A stretch of 64,000 bases of DNA from Diogma glabrata. Its lineage: Eukaryota > Arthropoda > Insecta > Diptera > Cylindrotomidae. Below, in pieces: positions 11,955-23,528 of this stretch (its first letter is position 1; every line of letters begins with the position of its first letter). The notes under the pieces were generated by a model. The model did no database searches. It was not told the DNA's origin and saw nothing but the letters and a program-made list of their open reading frames with translations. Location: NCBI GenBank assembly GCA_963693315.1, contig OY856187.1:49591161-49655160 (forward strand), given 5' to 3'. The translations under genes and the position numbers were made by a program.

Positions 11955-13487
11955 ATGACGAAATTATCAATAAATTTTGCCAACATAAGAGGATTAAATG
12001 TCAATCTTCATTCGGTTCATCAATATCTGGAAAGTTTCAACCCCGACATTCTTTTCTTAACTGAAACGATAATCAGTGACCGAACTGTATCTCTAGATCG
12101 TAGTAAATACCTTTGTCCTCATTATGATATGGAATCCTCTTTTTATTTCAAGCATGGTGTTTGTGTATATATCAGAAACACCATTCCATACGTTAGAATT
12201 AAAAATTTTGAATTAAATTCAAAATACCACAATATGGTATCACTTAAAATTTGTTGTTCTAATCAAACGTTGTTTGTCTTTGGTCTTTATCGTTCACCTA
12301 ACTCACCTGAGAATATCAACTTGTTTCATGATCTATCTGAAAAAAAAGATAGATTGACTGAGTATCCTAACGCAAAGTTTATAGTTCTTGGTGACTTTAA
12401 CGTTCACAATAAAGAATGGCTTATACACAGCTCTACTACTAACGATATAGGTAGACAGGCTGAGCTTTTTGCTGTTTATCATAATTATACACAAATTATA
12501 GACCAGCCTACGAGAGTACCTGACAGTCCTGGACAAGGTAGTAACCTACTTGATTTGTTCTTGACAAATGATCCTTTCTTGGTACAATTTAAAGTATCAG
12601 ATCCTTTGGGTGGTTCAGATCATAATTTGATCTCCACTCAATTAAATATCCAAACTCCTAAAGTTTTTAAAGCAAACCTCCGTCTGGTTTGGGACTATAA
12701 AGCGGCGGATTGGCAGAGTTTACGGACTTTTTTCAAATGGTTTCCATGGAAACATAATTGTCTTACTGATCAAGACCCAAACATAGCGGCTTTAAATTTT
12801 TCTAAAACTGTTCTCGAGGGTATGCACAGATATATTCCTAATAGATTGACCATCCCAAAGACTGATCTTTGGTTTTCAAATAAATGCAAAAAAGCAATTA
12901 AAGTTAAGAAAAGGGCTTTTCGTAAGTTTAATCTAAACAAAACTGATGAAAACCTTAGACAGTACCGTAAAGAGAGAAATATCTGTAGGCGACTAATAGA
13001 TACAGAAAAGAATCTCTTTACTAGAAAAAAAGCGTCTAAATTTGCTGAACACCCAACTGGTTCACGTAATTTCTTTAAAACTGTTAAGGCAGTCCAAGGT
13101 AATTTTTGTAAGTCTTCTCTACCTCCTCTTATTGATAGTGATATGCCTGTAATTGACCCAAAAGAAAAAGCTAATCTTCTTGGATTTTATTTCTCTAAAA
13201 ATTCTACACTAAAAGAACCCAATTTCTTACCTAAACCAATTCCTAGAGCTTCTCATAAAATGATGCGTATAATTTTTCGTAAAAACATTATTCGGAAAAT
13301 GCTTTTACAAATTAACACTAACAAAGCTTCTGGACCAGATCGTATTCCGCCAATTATTCTTAAAACATTTGCAAAAGAGCTATCACCGATCCTCACTAAA
13401 ATTTTCTATTTGTCGTATAAGAAAGGCATTTTTCCTGAAATCTGGAAAATAACAGCTGTGCAACCAGTTTCAAAAAAGGGGCAGTAA
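11955..13487 (+). pseudogene. LINE endonuclease and N-terminal reverse transcriptase
   Basis: The apurinic-like endonuclease domain occupies roughly the first 215 residues. Its marks are INFANIRGLN, LTET, YRSPNSPEN, VLGDFNVHNKEW and GGSDHNLIS, including the catalytic-type E, D/N and SDH residues. A basic linker follows, then the reverse transcriptase begins with NKASGPDRIPPIIL and continues to the finger region. I prefer the Met at 11955 because the open frame upstream (from 11901) is hydrophobic and unlike the family. The frame is lost at 13477-13483, where one extra base (a C after GGGG) shifts it; the continuation NYRPIS lies in the next frame. Confidence 0.85.
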
Positions 13488-14802
13488 AACTGATCCAACT
13501 AATTACAGACCCATTTCAATTTTGTCCGTTGTTGCAAAAATTTTTGAGAAATACATTAATTTTAATATAATGACCTTCTTAGAGTCCTCAAAATTGCTTA
13601 ATGAAAGACAATACGGGTTCCGTAAAGGAAGGGCGACATGAGATTTACTCTCTTTTGTCACTCATGTATGGAATAAATCTCTTGAAAACCATGGTGAAAC
13701 TTTCCGTGTTGCTCTTGATATATCTAAAGCATTTGACAAAGTATGGCACAACAATCTTATTTGCAAATTAAGTTGCTATGGTTTGGACGACCAACTTATT
13801 ACTTGGGCACAGAGCTTTATTTCGGAAAGAAAATTTCGGGTCAATGTTGATGGTTTCTCATCAGAAATTTTTTCAACTAATGCAGGCGTTCCTCAGGGTT
13901 CTGCTTTATTACCAACTCTTTTTCTTATTTATATTAACGATTTGTTGAATTCAACTGTTAATCCTATTCACAGTTTTGCTGATGATAGCACACTTCATGC
14001 ATCACATGAAATGTCTAATATACATTCTCCATCAGCGCTTAATAACTGTAGGTCAAATTTGATAAATAACCCCAACGATTGGGGTTTTATTAACAGTGTT
14101 GAATTTAATACGAGTAAAACACAGGTTTGCCATTTTTCTAGATTATCCGCACCTAATCCGTTTCCTTTAAAGTTTGACTCCAAAGATCTTGTGGAGAAAG
14201 AACCTGTAAGACTTCTAGGAGTAGAAGTTGAAAACAATATGAAATGGAATTCTCATATTTTTAACCTAGCTAAGAACGCTGTTCAAAAATTGGGCTTTTT
14301 GGGACGATGTCGTAAATTTTTCAATAGCGAACAGCTTCTATTAATATATAAATCATTTATACGTCCCTGTATGGAGTACTGCTCTCACATCTGGGGGGGC
14401 GCATATATTAGTAGTTTAAAGTGTCTTGACTCTGTTCAGCGTAGAGCTGTTAAACTGATTGGCAACTCAACTCTTACTAATGAGCTTGATTCCTTGCAAC
14501 ACAGACGAAATGTTGCTGATCTGACAATTTTCTATAAGTACGTTATGGATGAACAAACTGCCAATGAGATCAAATCTATTTTACCTGAACTAGCAAACCT
14601 ATCGCGTAACACCAGAGCAAATGTTGTGGCCCATCCTTTTTCAGTTCATATAAAAAAGTGCAGAACTGTTGCCTTTCAGCATGATTTTTTCAACAGAGTC
14701 TCTCATTTATGGAATGCCTCACCCTCATGGGTTTTCCCTGATAGCTTTAATACTCAAAATTTCAAAGTTAGCGTCCATAAGTTTCTTAAAGAAACTGAAT
14801 AA
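13483..14802 (+). pseudogene. LINE reverse transcriptase catalytic half
   Basis: Continues the gene after the one-base frameshift. Visible motifs in order are NYRPIS, QYGFRKGRAT, ALDISKAFDKVWH, GVPQGSALLPTLFLIYIND and the catalytic SFADDST (about 13974-13994). After these come the thumb-type segment LLGVEVENNMKW and a C-terminal domain ending KFLKETE. An in-frame TGA at 13639-13641 interrupts the segment after GRAT. The FADD box is intact. There is no C-terminal RNase H or zinc knuckle, which favours the CR1-like group. Confidence 0.85.
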
Positions 14803-14907
14803 ATATTCAAACTTCATCCCAATCCCTAGTTGGGCATGGTATCTTCGGATATTCAGAGACGTTAATTTATAATTTATTATAATTAACACTAAACATGCCT
14901 AATTTTG

Positions 14908-14923
14908 AATAAAAAAAAAAAAA
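14908..14923 (+). terminator. Polyadenylation signal and poly(A) tail of the LINE
   Basis: AATAAA merges directly into a run of 13 A, marking the 3' end of the retrotransposon about 105 bp after its stop codon. No flanking target duplication was identified. Confidence 0.75.
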
Positions 14924-16065
14924 TCACCATATAAATGTAGAGAATAGTCGATTTAACTATTATTTTAAAGTCAATCTAAACTTTTTGATTTTCCAAACTG
15001 AAATAAAACTCAAATTTAATTTATTGTTTTAAAAATCACGACCGATACAATCGACCACATGTTTCATATAAAAAGAAAGATTTGTAATATTTTTCTAAAA
15101 ATCTGATTCAATTATTTAAAAAGTGTAGATAATATTCATGATTGAAATTAAAATTGGTCCATCAAGCCGGAATCACACTAAATCGAAGCAAACCTTTTAG
15201 TAGTTTATTTTACTTTTGCTAATTTAATTAGTATTATGGTATTAAGTCATCACGATATAATCTACATATAACACACCATGAAAGGATTAAATTTTTAATT
15301 TGAGTTTTGAAATAATTCGTCAAATATTTAGAACAAACAGAATGAACAGAATACCAACATGAATTGAAAAATCGTTTAGAGTTATTTCCGAAATAGTCTA
15401 AACCATTTATTTAAAAATTGTAGATAGATAATTTTCAGCATTGGCATCAAAATTGGTCCTTCGAGGGGTCCTTCAAGGTTCACAAGAAAACAAACCAGAC
15501 ATTTTAATACTTCATTTTGCTTTAAATAATTTAATTAGAATTATATCATTAAGTCGCACGATATAAGCTAGATAACACACCATGAAAAGATTAAATTTTC
15601 AATTTGAATTTTTAAATAATCCGTCAGATATTTAGAACAAACAGATAAACCGAAATGGCAAATTAAACTCAAATTTAAATTAATTTTTTTAAAATTGACC
15701 AATTATTGATTATATGTTTCATATGATTACTACTAACCGTTATAAAAAAATAAATTATTTAAAATAATTTCTAAAAAAATACATCTGATCGTATCCAATT
15801 ATTTAAAACGTGTAGATACAATTCATCAATAGAATAAAAATTGGTCCTTCGAACCGGATTCACACTAAAGAGAAGCAGACATTTTAATAGTTTATTTTAC
15901 TTAAACTAATTTAATTAGTATTATAGATGAAAAACGTGATCACCTGCTTAGAAAAAGTCGAATTTTTAACTTGACCATTTTTGATTTTCCTGAAACTTGA
16001 CATGTTAGTAGTATGGACAAAATAAAAAATACGACTTATTTTAAAATTTTTACACTATTTTACAG

Positions 16066-17504
16066 TTTTTAGACTATTTTGAAAATAACTGTCAACGAAC
16101 TCCATCTCTATCCATGTTGGTAGTCTGTTCATCTGCAGCTGTTTGTTCTAAATATCTGATGGATTATTTAAAAATTCAAATTGAAAATTTAAACCCTTTA
16201 TGGTGTGTTATATCTAACTTATATCGTGATGGCTTAATACTGATGAAAAACGTGATCTAGACATAGTTGTGAAAACTTGAACATTTTTGATTTTCCTGAA
16301 AGTTGGCATATAGGTAGTACGGACAAAATAAAAAATACGACTTATTTAAAAAAATTTTTAAAGTGCTTAGTTTGAGCATAGGGGGCACCCCAACATACAT
16401 GAAAAATGAAAATTCTGCCAATCCGATGTAACTTTGAAATTAAATTGCTCAAGAACGGCTGCCGTTCCGATACCGATTTCAGCAAACTTTTTTTTGTTTG
16501 ATAGATGATTAGTTAGTCCTTTGAAAAAAAAATTAATTTATTGTTTTTACAATTAATTTTTTAATAAAAATATAAAAATAACTTTTTTGAAGATAGCGAA
16601 TTTCAGTGGTTAAAATTTTTTGATGATATAAATTATTCGAAAAAATAATGAACAATTAGAATTTTAATCGGACTAAAAATCTTTAAAATTAAATATTTCA
16701 AGAACACGAATTAACGCCTCTTTGTAAATTTGATATATTTTAAAGTAAGGTTAGAGCTATATTAAAAAAAAAAATAAAATTTAATTGATTTTAAAATTTT
16801 TTGTTAATGGAAGTTGTTTGAAAAAATGAAGAAAAATTCGAATTTCGGTCGTACTAAAAATCTTTAAAATTAAATATCTCAAGAACAAAAATTAACGCCT
16901 CTGAGTTAATTGGATATATTTTAGAATAAGGATAGAACTATTTACTGAAAAAAATTAATTAAATTTCAATTGATGTTCGACCCTAGCGTCATCTTTAAAA
17001 AAGTTTTTTTAATATTTTTATTAAAAAGTTAATTATAAAAACAATTAATTAATTTTTTTTCAAATGACTAACTAATCATCTATCAAACAAAAAAAAGCTT
17101 ACTAAAATCGGTATAGCCGTTCTCGAGCAATTTAATTTCAAAGTTACATCGGATTGGCAGAATTTTCATTTTTCATGCATGTTGGGTGCCCCTATGCTCA
17201 AACTATGCACTTCAAAAAAATTTTAAAATAAGTCGTATTTTTTATTTTGTCCGTACTACTTATATGCCAACTTTCAGGAAAATCAAAAATGGTCAAGTTT
17301 TCACAACTATGTCTAGATCACGTTTTTCATCAGTATTAAGCCATCACGATATAAGTTAGATATAACACACCATAAAGGGTTTAAATTTTCAATTTGAGTT
17401 TTTAAATAATCCATCAGATATTTAGAACAAACAGCTGCAGATGAACAGACTACCAACATGGATTGAGATGGAGTTTGTTTGACAGTTATTTTCAAAATAG
17501 TTTA
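16066..17504. mobile_element. Large inverted repeat (arms about 530 bp)
   Basis: The left arm 16066-16600 and right arm 16983-17504 are reverse complements over their whole length. Shared segments include CTGCAGCTGTTTGTTCTAAA, GGTAGTACGGACAAAATAAA, GCCAATCCGATGTAACTTTG and AATTGCTC.AGAACGG. The 380-bp spacer holds two direct copies of a block with AAATCTTTAAAATTAAATAT and ATTAACGCCTCT (about 16673 and 16855). The outer third of each arm is the satellite unit of the surrounding field, so the structure either arose from inverted duplication within the field or generated it. No gene. Confidence 0.8.
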
Positions 17505-17589
17505 AACCAATTACTTAAAAATTGTAGGTACAATTCACTATTAGAATCAAAAATGGTCCTTCAAACCGTGTTCATAAAGCGAAGCTGTT

Positions 17590-18200
17590 ACGAGGTTGCT
17601 GTCGCCGAATGAAAGAAAAAATCAAAGTAGACAAAAATGCTTCTGTCTGGAAAACTATTTTGTGCATGAATCAACTCGATCAATACAACTTATCATTTTT
17701 TTATTTCATACCCTTCTCAACCCTGTCCGCAATGATTTTCTTTTCATTGATTGCTGTCTCATTTTTGATATGTTGTTGATTCATAAATTTTTTTGAGATA
17801 TGTACTTGGATGGTAACCTGAAAAGGCAGTCGACGAGAATTATTGATTGGATATAGTTTTCCAGTTTTCGTGAATATTCGGAAAAAAACTTCGATTTTTA
17901 GTGTAGTTAGATAAAAATTGATATTTCTTTGTAGTTAAATTAAAAAAAAATGAATTAATTAATTAGAAAAAAAACCTTATTTGTTTGTATTTGTCAGTCA
18001 GTTCACGCATATCGTAAAACGCATTTATTTTTGCTTTCATTGATTAGATTATAAAAATTATGAAAATTGAATTTTTGTGAGACAAGTTTATAGTTTAAAT
18101 TTTGAGTCGAGCTTTAGCTTAACTAAATAAAATGTTTTTGTGAGTTTTATTTTAATAAATTGTGTTATAAAGAAAATGATAAAATTGTAAAACGATATTC
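17590..18200. other. Spacer with no gene recognised
   Basis: A short plus-strand frame at 17596-17796 is hydrophobic and unlike any family I know. The rest is AT-rich. It separates the inverted repeat from the GC-richer island. Confidence 0.45.
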
Positions 18201-18204
18201 TATG

Positions 18205-18900
18205 CCCAGGTAGGAGCTGACAATGTTATACAACGGACCAATCTCGGGCTAGTATCGGTGAGCCAAGCCTTGGCTAGTTTGCTTTGGTCCAGGTCTGGGC
18301 CAGTTGTAAATGCCTATACTGAACCAAGGTTCAGTTTATTATATTACGCGTTATTAACCAGTGTAATTAATTGTAAACATGTGCAGGCCATATTTTGTTT
18401 ATCTTTATTTTCATATATGTTACTCTTTCCACGACCTCTTCCTACACATTTAAAGGAGGTCTGGAAAAAAAATTGGTTTGGTAGATCTGGGCCAAGTCTT
18501 ATTTGCCAGACTTGGAACAATCCTGGGTTGCCAGATTTGACCCTAGGACATCAGTTCAAGTTTGACCCAAGCTTGGGCCGTTTGAAAATGTTAATCCTGG
18601 CCCAACCCCCAAAAGCTATGTCGCGGTCTTGGCCCAGGCTTGACCCTTTAGCTTTTTATTACTCGGGTTATAGTTATATTGGTGTGTGCTTGGTGATCTC
18701 GGTTTCTCTCGGTTTTCAATTCCGTTTACACACGTCTTATTTGCATGCATATCTAATTATTAGTACTAAACTGGGAGAAATTTCATTTCGGACACACATG
18801 GCTGAAGCTCGCTGGAACAAAACCTCGCTTGGCATGCAGTCCTCCGATTGCTTACTATTAGTGAAATCACTATCAGGTTTGGTGTTCATTACAAAGCAGA
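18205..18900. repeat. GC-richer island with repeated TGGGCC/GGCCCA motifs
   Basis: Base composition is strikingly higher in G+C than the surroundings between about 18205 and 18670. CTGGGCCA, CTTGGGCC, CTGGCCCA and CTTGGCCCAGG, together with GCCAAGCCTTGGC, recur at short intervals in both orientations. An open frame (18258-18908) spans it, but its residues follow the repeat composition and it has no known domain. Probably an unclassified transposable-element fragment inserted in the repeat field; the repeated half-palindromes may be protein-binding sites. Confidence 0.5.
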
Positions 18901-19320
18901 CATTTTAATAGTTCTTTTTATTTTATCTAATTTAATTAGTATTATGGCTTAAGCCCTCACGATATAAGTTAGATATAACACACCATAAAAGGATTAAATT
19001 TTCAATTTGGATTTATAAATAGTCCGTCAGATATTTAGAACAAACGGCTACAGATGAATAGAATACCTACATGGATTGAAAGATCATTGATAGTTCTTTT
19101 CTAAATAGTCTAGAGCTAGACCAATTAATTAAAAATAGCAGATACAATTCAGGATTATAATCAAAATTGGTCCTTCGAGCCGGGTTCACACCGAAGCAAA
19201 GCAGATATTTTAATAGTTCACCATGAATGGATTCAATTTTCAATCTGAATTTTGAAATAATCCATCAGATACTTAGAACAAACAGTGGCAGATTAACAGA
19301 ATACTAACGTGAATTTAAAG

Positions 19321-19708
19321 CAGGGTTGTGCCGTAGACAAAATAGATTACTTTACATGTATAGATTACGCATAGATTACGTGTAAATTACGCGAGATATT
19401 TTCGTGTAATCTATAATGTAAACTATTATGTAATCTATTTAATTGATATGTGTATTCTAAACTTTTTTAGCAATTAAATCAACTTTTTTCTAAGATCGCA
19501 AGATATTGTTTTTGACAATATTATTGATCATGTCTTTTGCGAAAAAATCGAAAAAAATTTTCAGTATGGATAATACAATATTTCCACATATTTCTTCTTA
19601 AATCAAAATTAATAGATTACACCAAATTTACATAGATGACATAGATTACATTACATAGATTACATGTAATGTAATCTATTTTAGATTACGCGTAAAGGAA
19701 CAACCCTG
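19321..19708. mobile_element. hAT-type MITE with 8-bp target duplication
   Basis: Starts CAGGGTTG and ends CAACCCTG as an inverted repeat. It is flanked by ATTTAAAG (19313-19320) and ATTTAGAG (19709-19716), an 8-bp target duplication with one mismatch, as expected for hAT elements with CAGGG-type ends. Related copies of the host repeat at about 15360 and 19080 show the uninterrupted site. The interior contains many copies of AGATTAC / GTAATCTA (for example 19345-19440 and 19610-19690), giving additional inverted pairing. No transposase gene; it must have been moved by an autonomous relative. Confidence 0.85.
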
Positions 19709-19716
19709 ATTTAGAG

Positions 19717-20050
19717 ATCGTTGATAGTTATTTTCGAAATAGTCTAGACTCTAGATCTTTTCGATGTTTTTGTAAACGTTTTGGGATATTTTCGTCATGG
19801 TATTAGATATCCCTTCAACTCAAAGCCCATTCTTAAATAAATATTTGATAGGTGTGTACTTATTATTCATAAGAAGTTAGTCCCCATTCGAGGCTATGTA
19901 ATTTTCTTCTATTATTATAATCAAATTAATATTATTTTTTATTACTTTACTAAAATTAATTCTTAAAAAAATCATCGTTACAGAAACAAATATTTTAAGG
20001 TTTACTGTTTTCTTTGCCAAAATTTATATTATTGCTAAGATTTTATCTGC
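19717..20050. other. Spacer, nothing recognised
   Basis: The first 30 bp complete the interrupted satellite unit (TAGTTATTTTCGAAATAGTC). The rest is AT-rich with no repeat or open frame of note. Confidence 0.5.
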
Positions 20051-20070
20051 ATATAACGATTGTGTAACAA

Positions 20071-20540
20071 TAGTACATTATGATGCTAGGACGTAAAGCT
20101 AAAGACTTTGGACGGATGTGGAGTTTGCAAATCGAGGCGATAGCCATTAAGTCCAAAATAGCTTACGTCCGTGCATCATATACTATTTTTTATTCGCCAC
20201 AAGCAAAATATTTAAAAAAAATTTGTTTAATCTAATTTAAAATTATAAATTTGTATAAATTTTAAAATAAAAATATGTGGAACAAGTAACCTTTGACAAA
20301 ATATTTGTTATTTTTTTCAAATTATTGTGTAACCATGACAACAAATGATAACAACTATTTTAATTGGATAATGGAATTTTGAATTTAAGGGTTGCTTTGA
20401 TAAAAAATTCTATTTTTCATAGAATTTAAAGAAATACAAATGCTTTTTACTTTTTTGGACGTAACTATGACAACAAAATAAATAGTTAAAAAGTAACACT
20501 TTAATACGCAGGCGAATAAAAAATAATTTTCCATACACAT
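20071..20540. repeat. Dispersed repeat with terminal hairpin, inverted partner at 62785-63296
   Basis: The first part forms a long hairpin: 20074-20118 (GATGCTAGGACGTAAAGCTA to TTTGGACGG) pairs with 20148-20190 (AAGTCCAAAATAGC to TACGTCCGTGCATCATATACTA). The second part is bounded by inverted TTTTTTATTCGCC (20186-20198) and GGCGAATAAAAAA (20512-20525). The whole unit reappears, reverse-complemented and moderately diverged, at 62785-63296. Probably a nonautonomous DNA transposon; class unknown. Confidence 0.75.
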
Positions 20541-22600
20541 TAGTAGGTTTGAGTAAATAAAATTATTACTTTTTCTCATAAGAAACTATTTGTCGGCTTT
20601 AATATAAAACTTTTAAGTTTTATCTCATTTTAGCATTTCACAAACAATTAAAAAAACTATTTCAAACTTATTTTTCTTCAATGTTCATTTAACATTTGAA
20701 GTTTTAATTAAAAATTGTGCAGGTAACATATAAAAGAAAATGTTGGTTTTGTCAATTAAAAATATTAACTCATCAACTTCAAGTATTTTGATTATGTTCT
20801 TCAAACTTTCTGAAAATAAAGATTCGAGCTAATAAATGCCATAAGCTTTCAAATTAAGGTCAAAGAAAACGGTGTTTTTACTGTTGTTAATTCGAGATAA
20901 ATTTATTAGACGCATAATGAATGCAACTAAAGAAGTTCTAAAGTAAAAAATTAATTTTTAAGACTTGTCTAACTGCAATGATCCAAAACGATCTGATAAA
21001 GAAACCATATAATGTATTAAACACATATCATATATTGTACTCTGGGAATCTAAATAATTCATATAAGTTGACAAAATGAATCACAATATTTGTAACACAA
21101 CCCTACCCGTAGAATCATGCTGGTAAAAAAAATTCCAAAGACTGCAGGAAAGTGATAATATCAACAAGCTAATCTTACAAATCAATTGGATCTGGACAAT
21201 TTCTTCTCACACCTTAATTTAAATTAATTTTTCTACCATCAATATCTGTCCGTTTATGCACTTGAACTTACCACATTGAATTAAATCTTAATCTTTTATT
21301 TTATTTATTTCTTAATTTCGTTTATAAAATCAATTAATATTTTTTTTTAATTCTATCGTTTTTAAATTAAAAAAAAATAGTATAAATAAAAATTGAGAAA
21401 TGAAATTAGAAATTGAAAAATCGTATTTGATTTCTTATTATAGAAAAACTAATATTTGTTATTGTAAGTGAATCATTATGAAATTATTATGGTTTTTTTA
21501 AAGTCTATTTACTAAGTTGTCTAGATTTTTTTCGGTCTTTTTCTTAAATGTTTTGTTTGTTTATTCAAAAATTAATTTATTTTAAATAAATTTTTTTGTG
21601 TAAAAAGAAAATTGTGAATTATATTGAAGGATCAAAAGAAATTGTTTTCTGATTTAATAGGTTATTAGTGTAATTGACTTATTTAAAAAAAAAACAAAAT
21701 GATTAAAATTTTCTAATTATAATTTATATTATTTAAAACTACCGAAGTGAGTCATCATTAGAGTAAAACCCCCTAAAACGCTCACAGTAACTGAAAACAT
21801 CATAAAACAACTGGAGAACGTTGATGGCTGATTTTAAAGCGCAGCTTCATTTGACATTTAAATTCTAAGCAGAACGTAGACAAAAAGAAGATTAAATGAA
21901 TTTTTTTGTTATTCAAACGAAAGATGCATTCTAATTACATTCATTGAGAACTGTGTCAACCCACTAAATAAGATTAAAGAAAAAGTCAGTTAACGCAAGA
22001 GATGCAATGTAACACAAATAGAAAATAATCAAAAATACAATGGTCAATTCATATCACAAAAACAGTAATCCCTCTTTGTCAATTTAAACAGAAACTAATA
22101 TAATACCAAACACTAGATTAAATAATAAATTTGACGAGTATTATTGAAGATGAAGATGAAGAATGAATGTACATGAAGAATGTACATACATATAATATAT
22201 AACGGAATTTTTTTCTACTCATTTTTAAATAGTAATCATACTGTCTATACCAGAATATGTAAGTTATTTTTTTAATTCAACATAAATTATTTTCCATGTT
22301 GAAGCTTTTAATATTATTACTGAACTGATTATTTAAATGAACAATTCAATTTAATAATGAATGAGGCAGATAATTGTCAATTAATGTATATTTTAATGAA
22401 TCTATTTCTTTTAATGCTACCGAAACGTTTAAAAAAGTTTAAAGAAGAAAATAGGTTCAACTGATCTTGTTATTATAAGATGACATCTACTGATATATAA
22501 ATACATCTACTGATATATATGTAAACTAAAGTAATCGTTTGAAACGGACAGTAACTTTTACACTTTTTATTATTACTATTACAATTTAACTATTACTCTT
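20541..22600. other. AT-rich intergenic DNA, nothing recognised
   Basis: Two kilobases of AT-rich sequence without a convincing open frame, TIR pair or tandem array. The last 100 bp before the hexamer array are ordinary AT-rich DNA. Confidence 0.5.
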
Positions 22601-22605
22601 ATTAA

Positions 22606-23528
22606 AACGCTACCTCTAATTCTAAATCTAATTCTAACTCTAACCCTAACTATAATTATAACTCTAACTCTAACTCTAACTCTAACTCTAACTCAAACTC
22701 AAACTCAAACTCAAACTCAAACTCTAACTCTAACTCTAACTCTAACTCAAACTCAAACTCAAACTCAAACTCAAACTCAAACTCTAACTCTAACTCTAAC
22801 TCTAACTCTAACTCTAACTCTAACTCTTACTCTAACTCTAACTCTAACTCTAACTCTAACTCTAACTCTAACTCTAACTCTAACTCTAACTCTAACTCTA
22901 ACACTAACTCTAACACTAACTCTAACTCTAACTCTAACTCTAACTCTAACTCTAACTCTAACTCTAACTCTAACTCTAACTCTAACTCTAACTCTAACTC
23001 TAACTCTAACTCTAACTCTAACTCTAACTCTAACTCTAACTCTAACTCTAACTCTAACTCTAACTCTAACTCTAACTCTAACTCTAACTCTAACTCTAAC
23101 TCTAACTCTAACTCTAACTCTAACTCTAACTCTAACTCTAACTCTAACTCTAACTCTAACTCTAACTCTAACTCTAACTCTAACTCTAACTCTAACTCTA
23201 ACTCTAACTCTAACTCTAACTCTAACTCTAACTCTAACTCTAACTCTAACTCTAACTCTTACTCTTACTCTAACTCTAACTCTAACTCTAACTCTAACTC
23301 TAACTCTAACTCTAACTCTAACTCTAACTCTAACTCTAACTCTAACTCTAACTCTAACTCTAACTCTAACTCTAACTCTAACTCTAACTCTAACTCTAAC
23401 TCTAACTCTAACTCTAACTCTAACTCTAACTCTAACTCTAACTCTAACTCTAACTCTAACTCTAACTCTAACTCTAGCTCTAGCTCTAGCTCTAGCTCTA
23501 GCTCTAACTCTAACTCTAACTCTAACTC
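22606..23528. repeat. (TCTAAC)n hexamer array, left block
   Basis: About 920 bp of tandem TCTAAC (GTTAGA on the minus strand). The left margin is degenerate (TCTAATTCTAAATC, and one CTAACCCTAAC). The rest is very pure, with block variants: TCAAAC runs at about 22690-22722 and 22746-22782, TCTTAC at 23257-23268, and five TCTAGC units at 23473-23502. Block variants point to local amplification by unequal exchange or slippage. The long arginine-valine open frame across it is an artefact of the repeat. Confidence 0.95.

Larger units (their letters stand above)
11541..14923 (+). mobile_element. Non-LTR (LINE) retrotransposon, CR1/jockey-type, nearly full length
   Basis: One element with an untranslated leader of uncertain 5' limit, an endonuclease-reverse transcriptase gene (11955-14802), a 3' UTR of about 105 bp, an AATAAA signal at 14908-14913 and a poly(A) tail at 14911-14923. 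I found no ORF1/gag with zinc knuckles upstream; the leader is T-rich and encodes only a hydrophobic spurious frame (11643-11864). The gene lacks an RNase H domain. With just one frameshift and one stop in 950 codons, the insertion is young compared with other elements in this window. Clade assignment (CR1 group versus jockey) is uncertain. Confidence 0.85.
14940..19330. repeat. Degenerate tandem repeat field, unit roughly 350-400 bp
   Basis: A unit recurs with the same internal order. It contains AAAATTGGTCC, then CGAAGC...ACATTTTAATAGTTTATTTTA, then TTAATTAGTATTATGG, then AAGTCATCACGATATAA, then ATAACACACCATGAAAGGATT, then CAGATATTTAGAACAAACAG, then ATAGTCTA. Copies or parts lie at about 15160-15410, 15440-15660, 15840-15925, 17335-17560, 18890-19140 and 19160-19320. 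An inverted part lies at 16080-16240. Copies are divergent and some are truncated or interrupted by insertions. This is an old satellite-like or retroelement-derived array with no coding sequence. Confidence 0.75.

Noticed and set aside
18258..18908. 216-codon plus-strand frame
   Set aside because: No domain or family, composition follows the TGGGCC repeats, and it spans into the satellite repeat; open by higher GC content.
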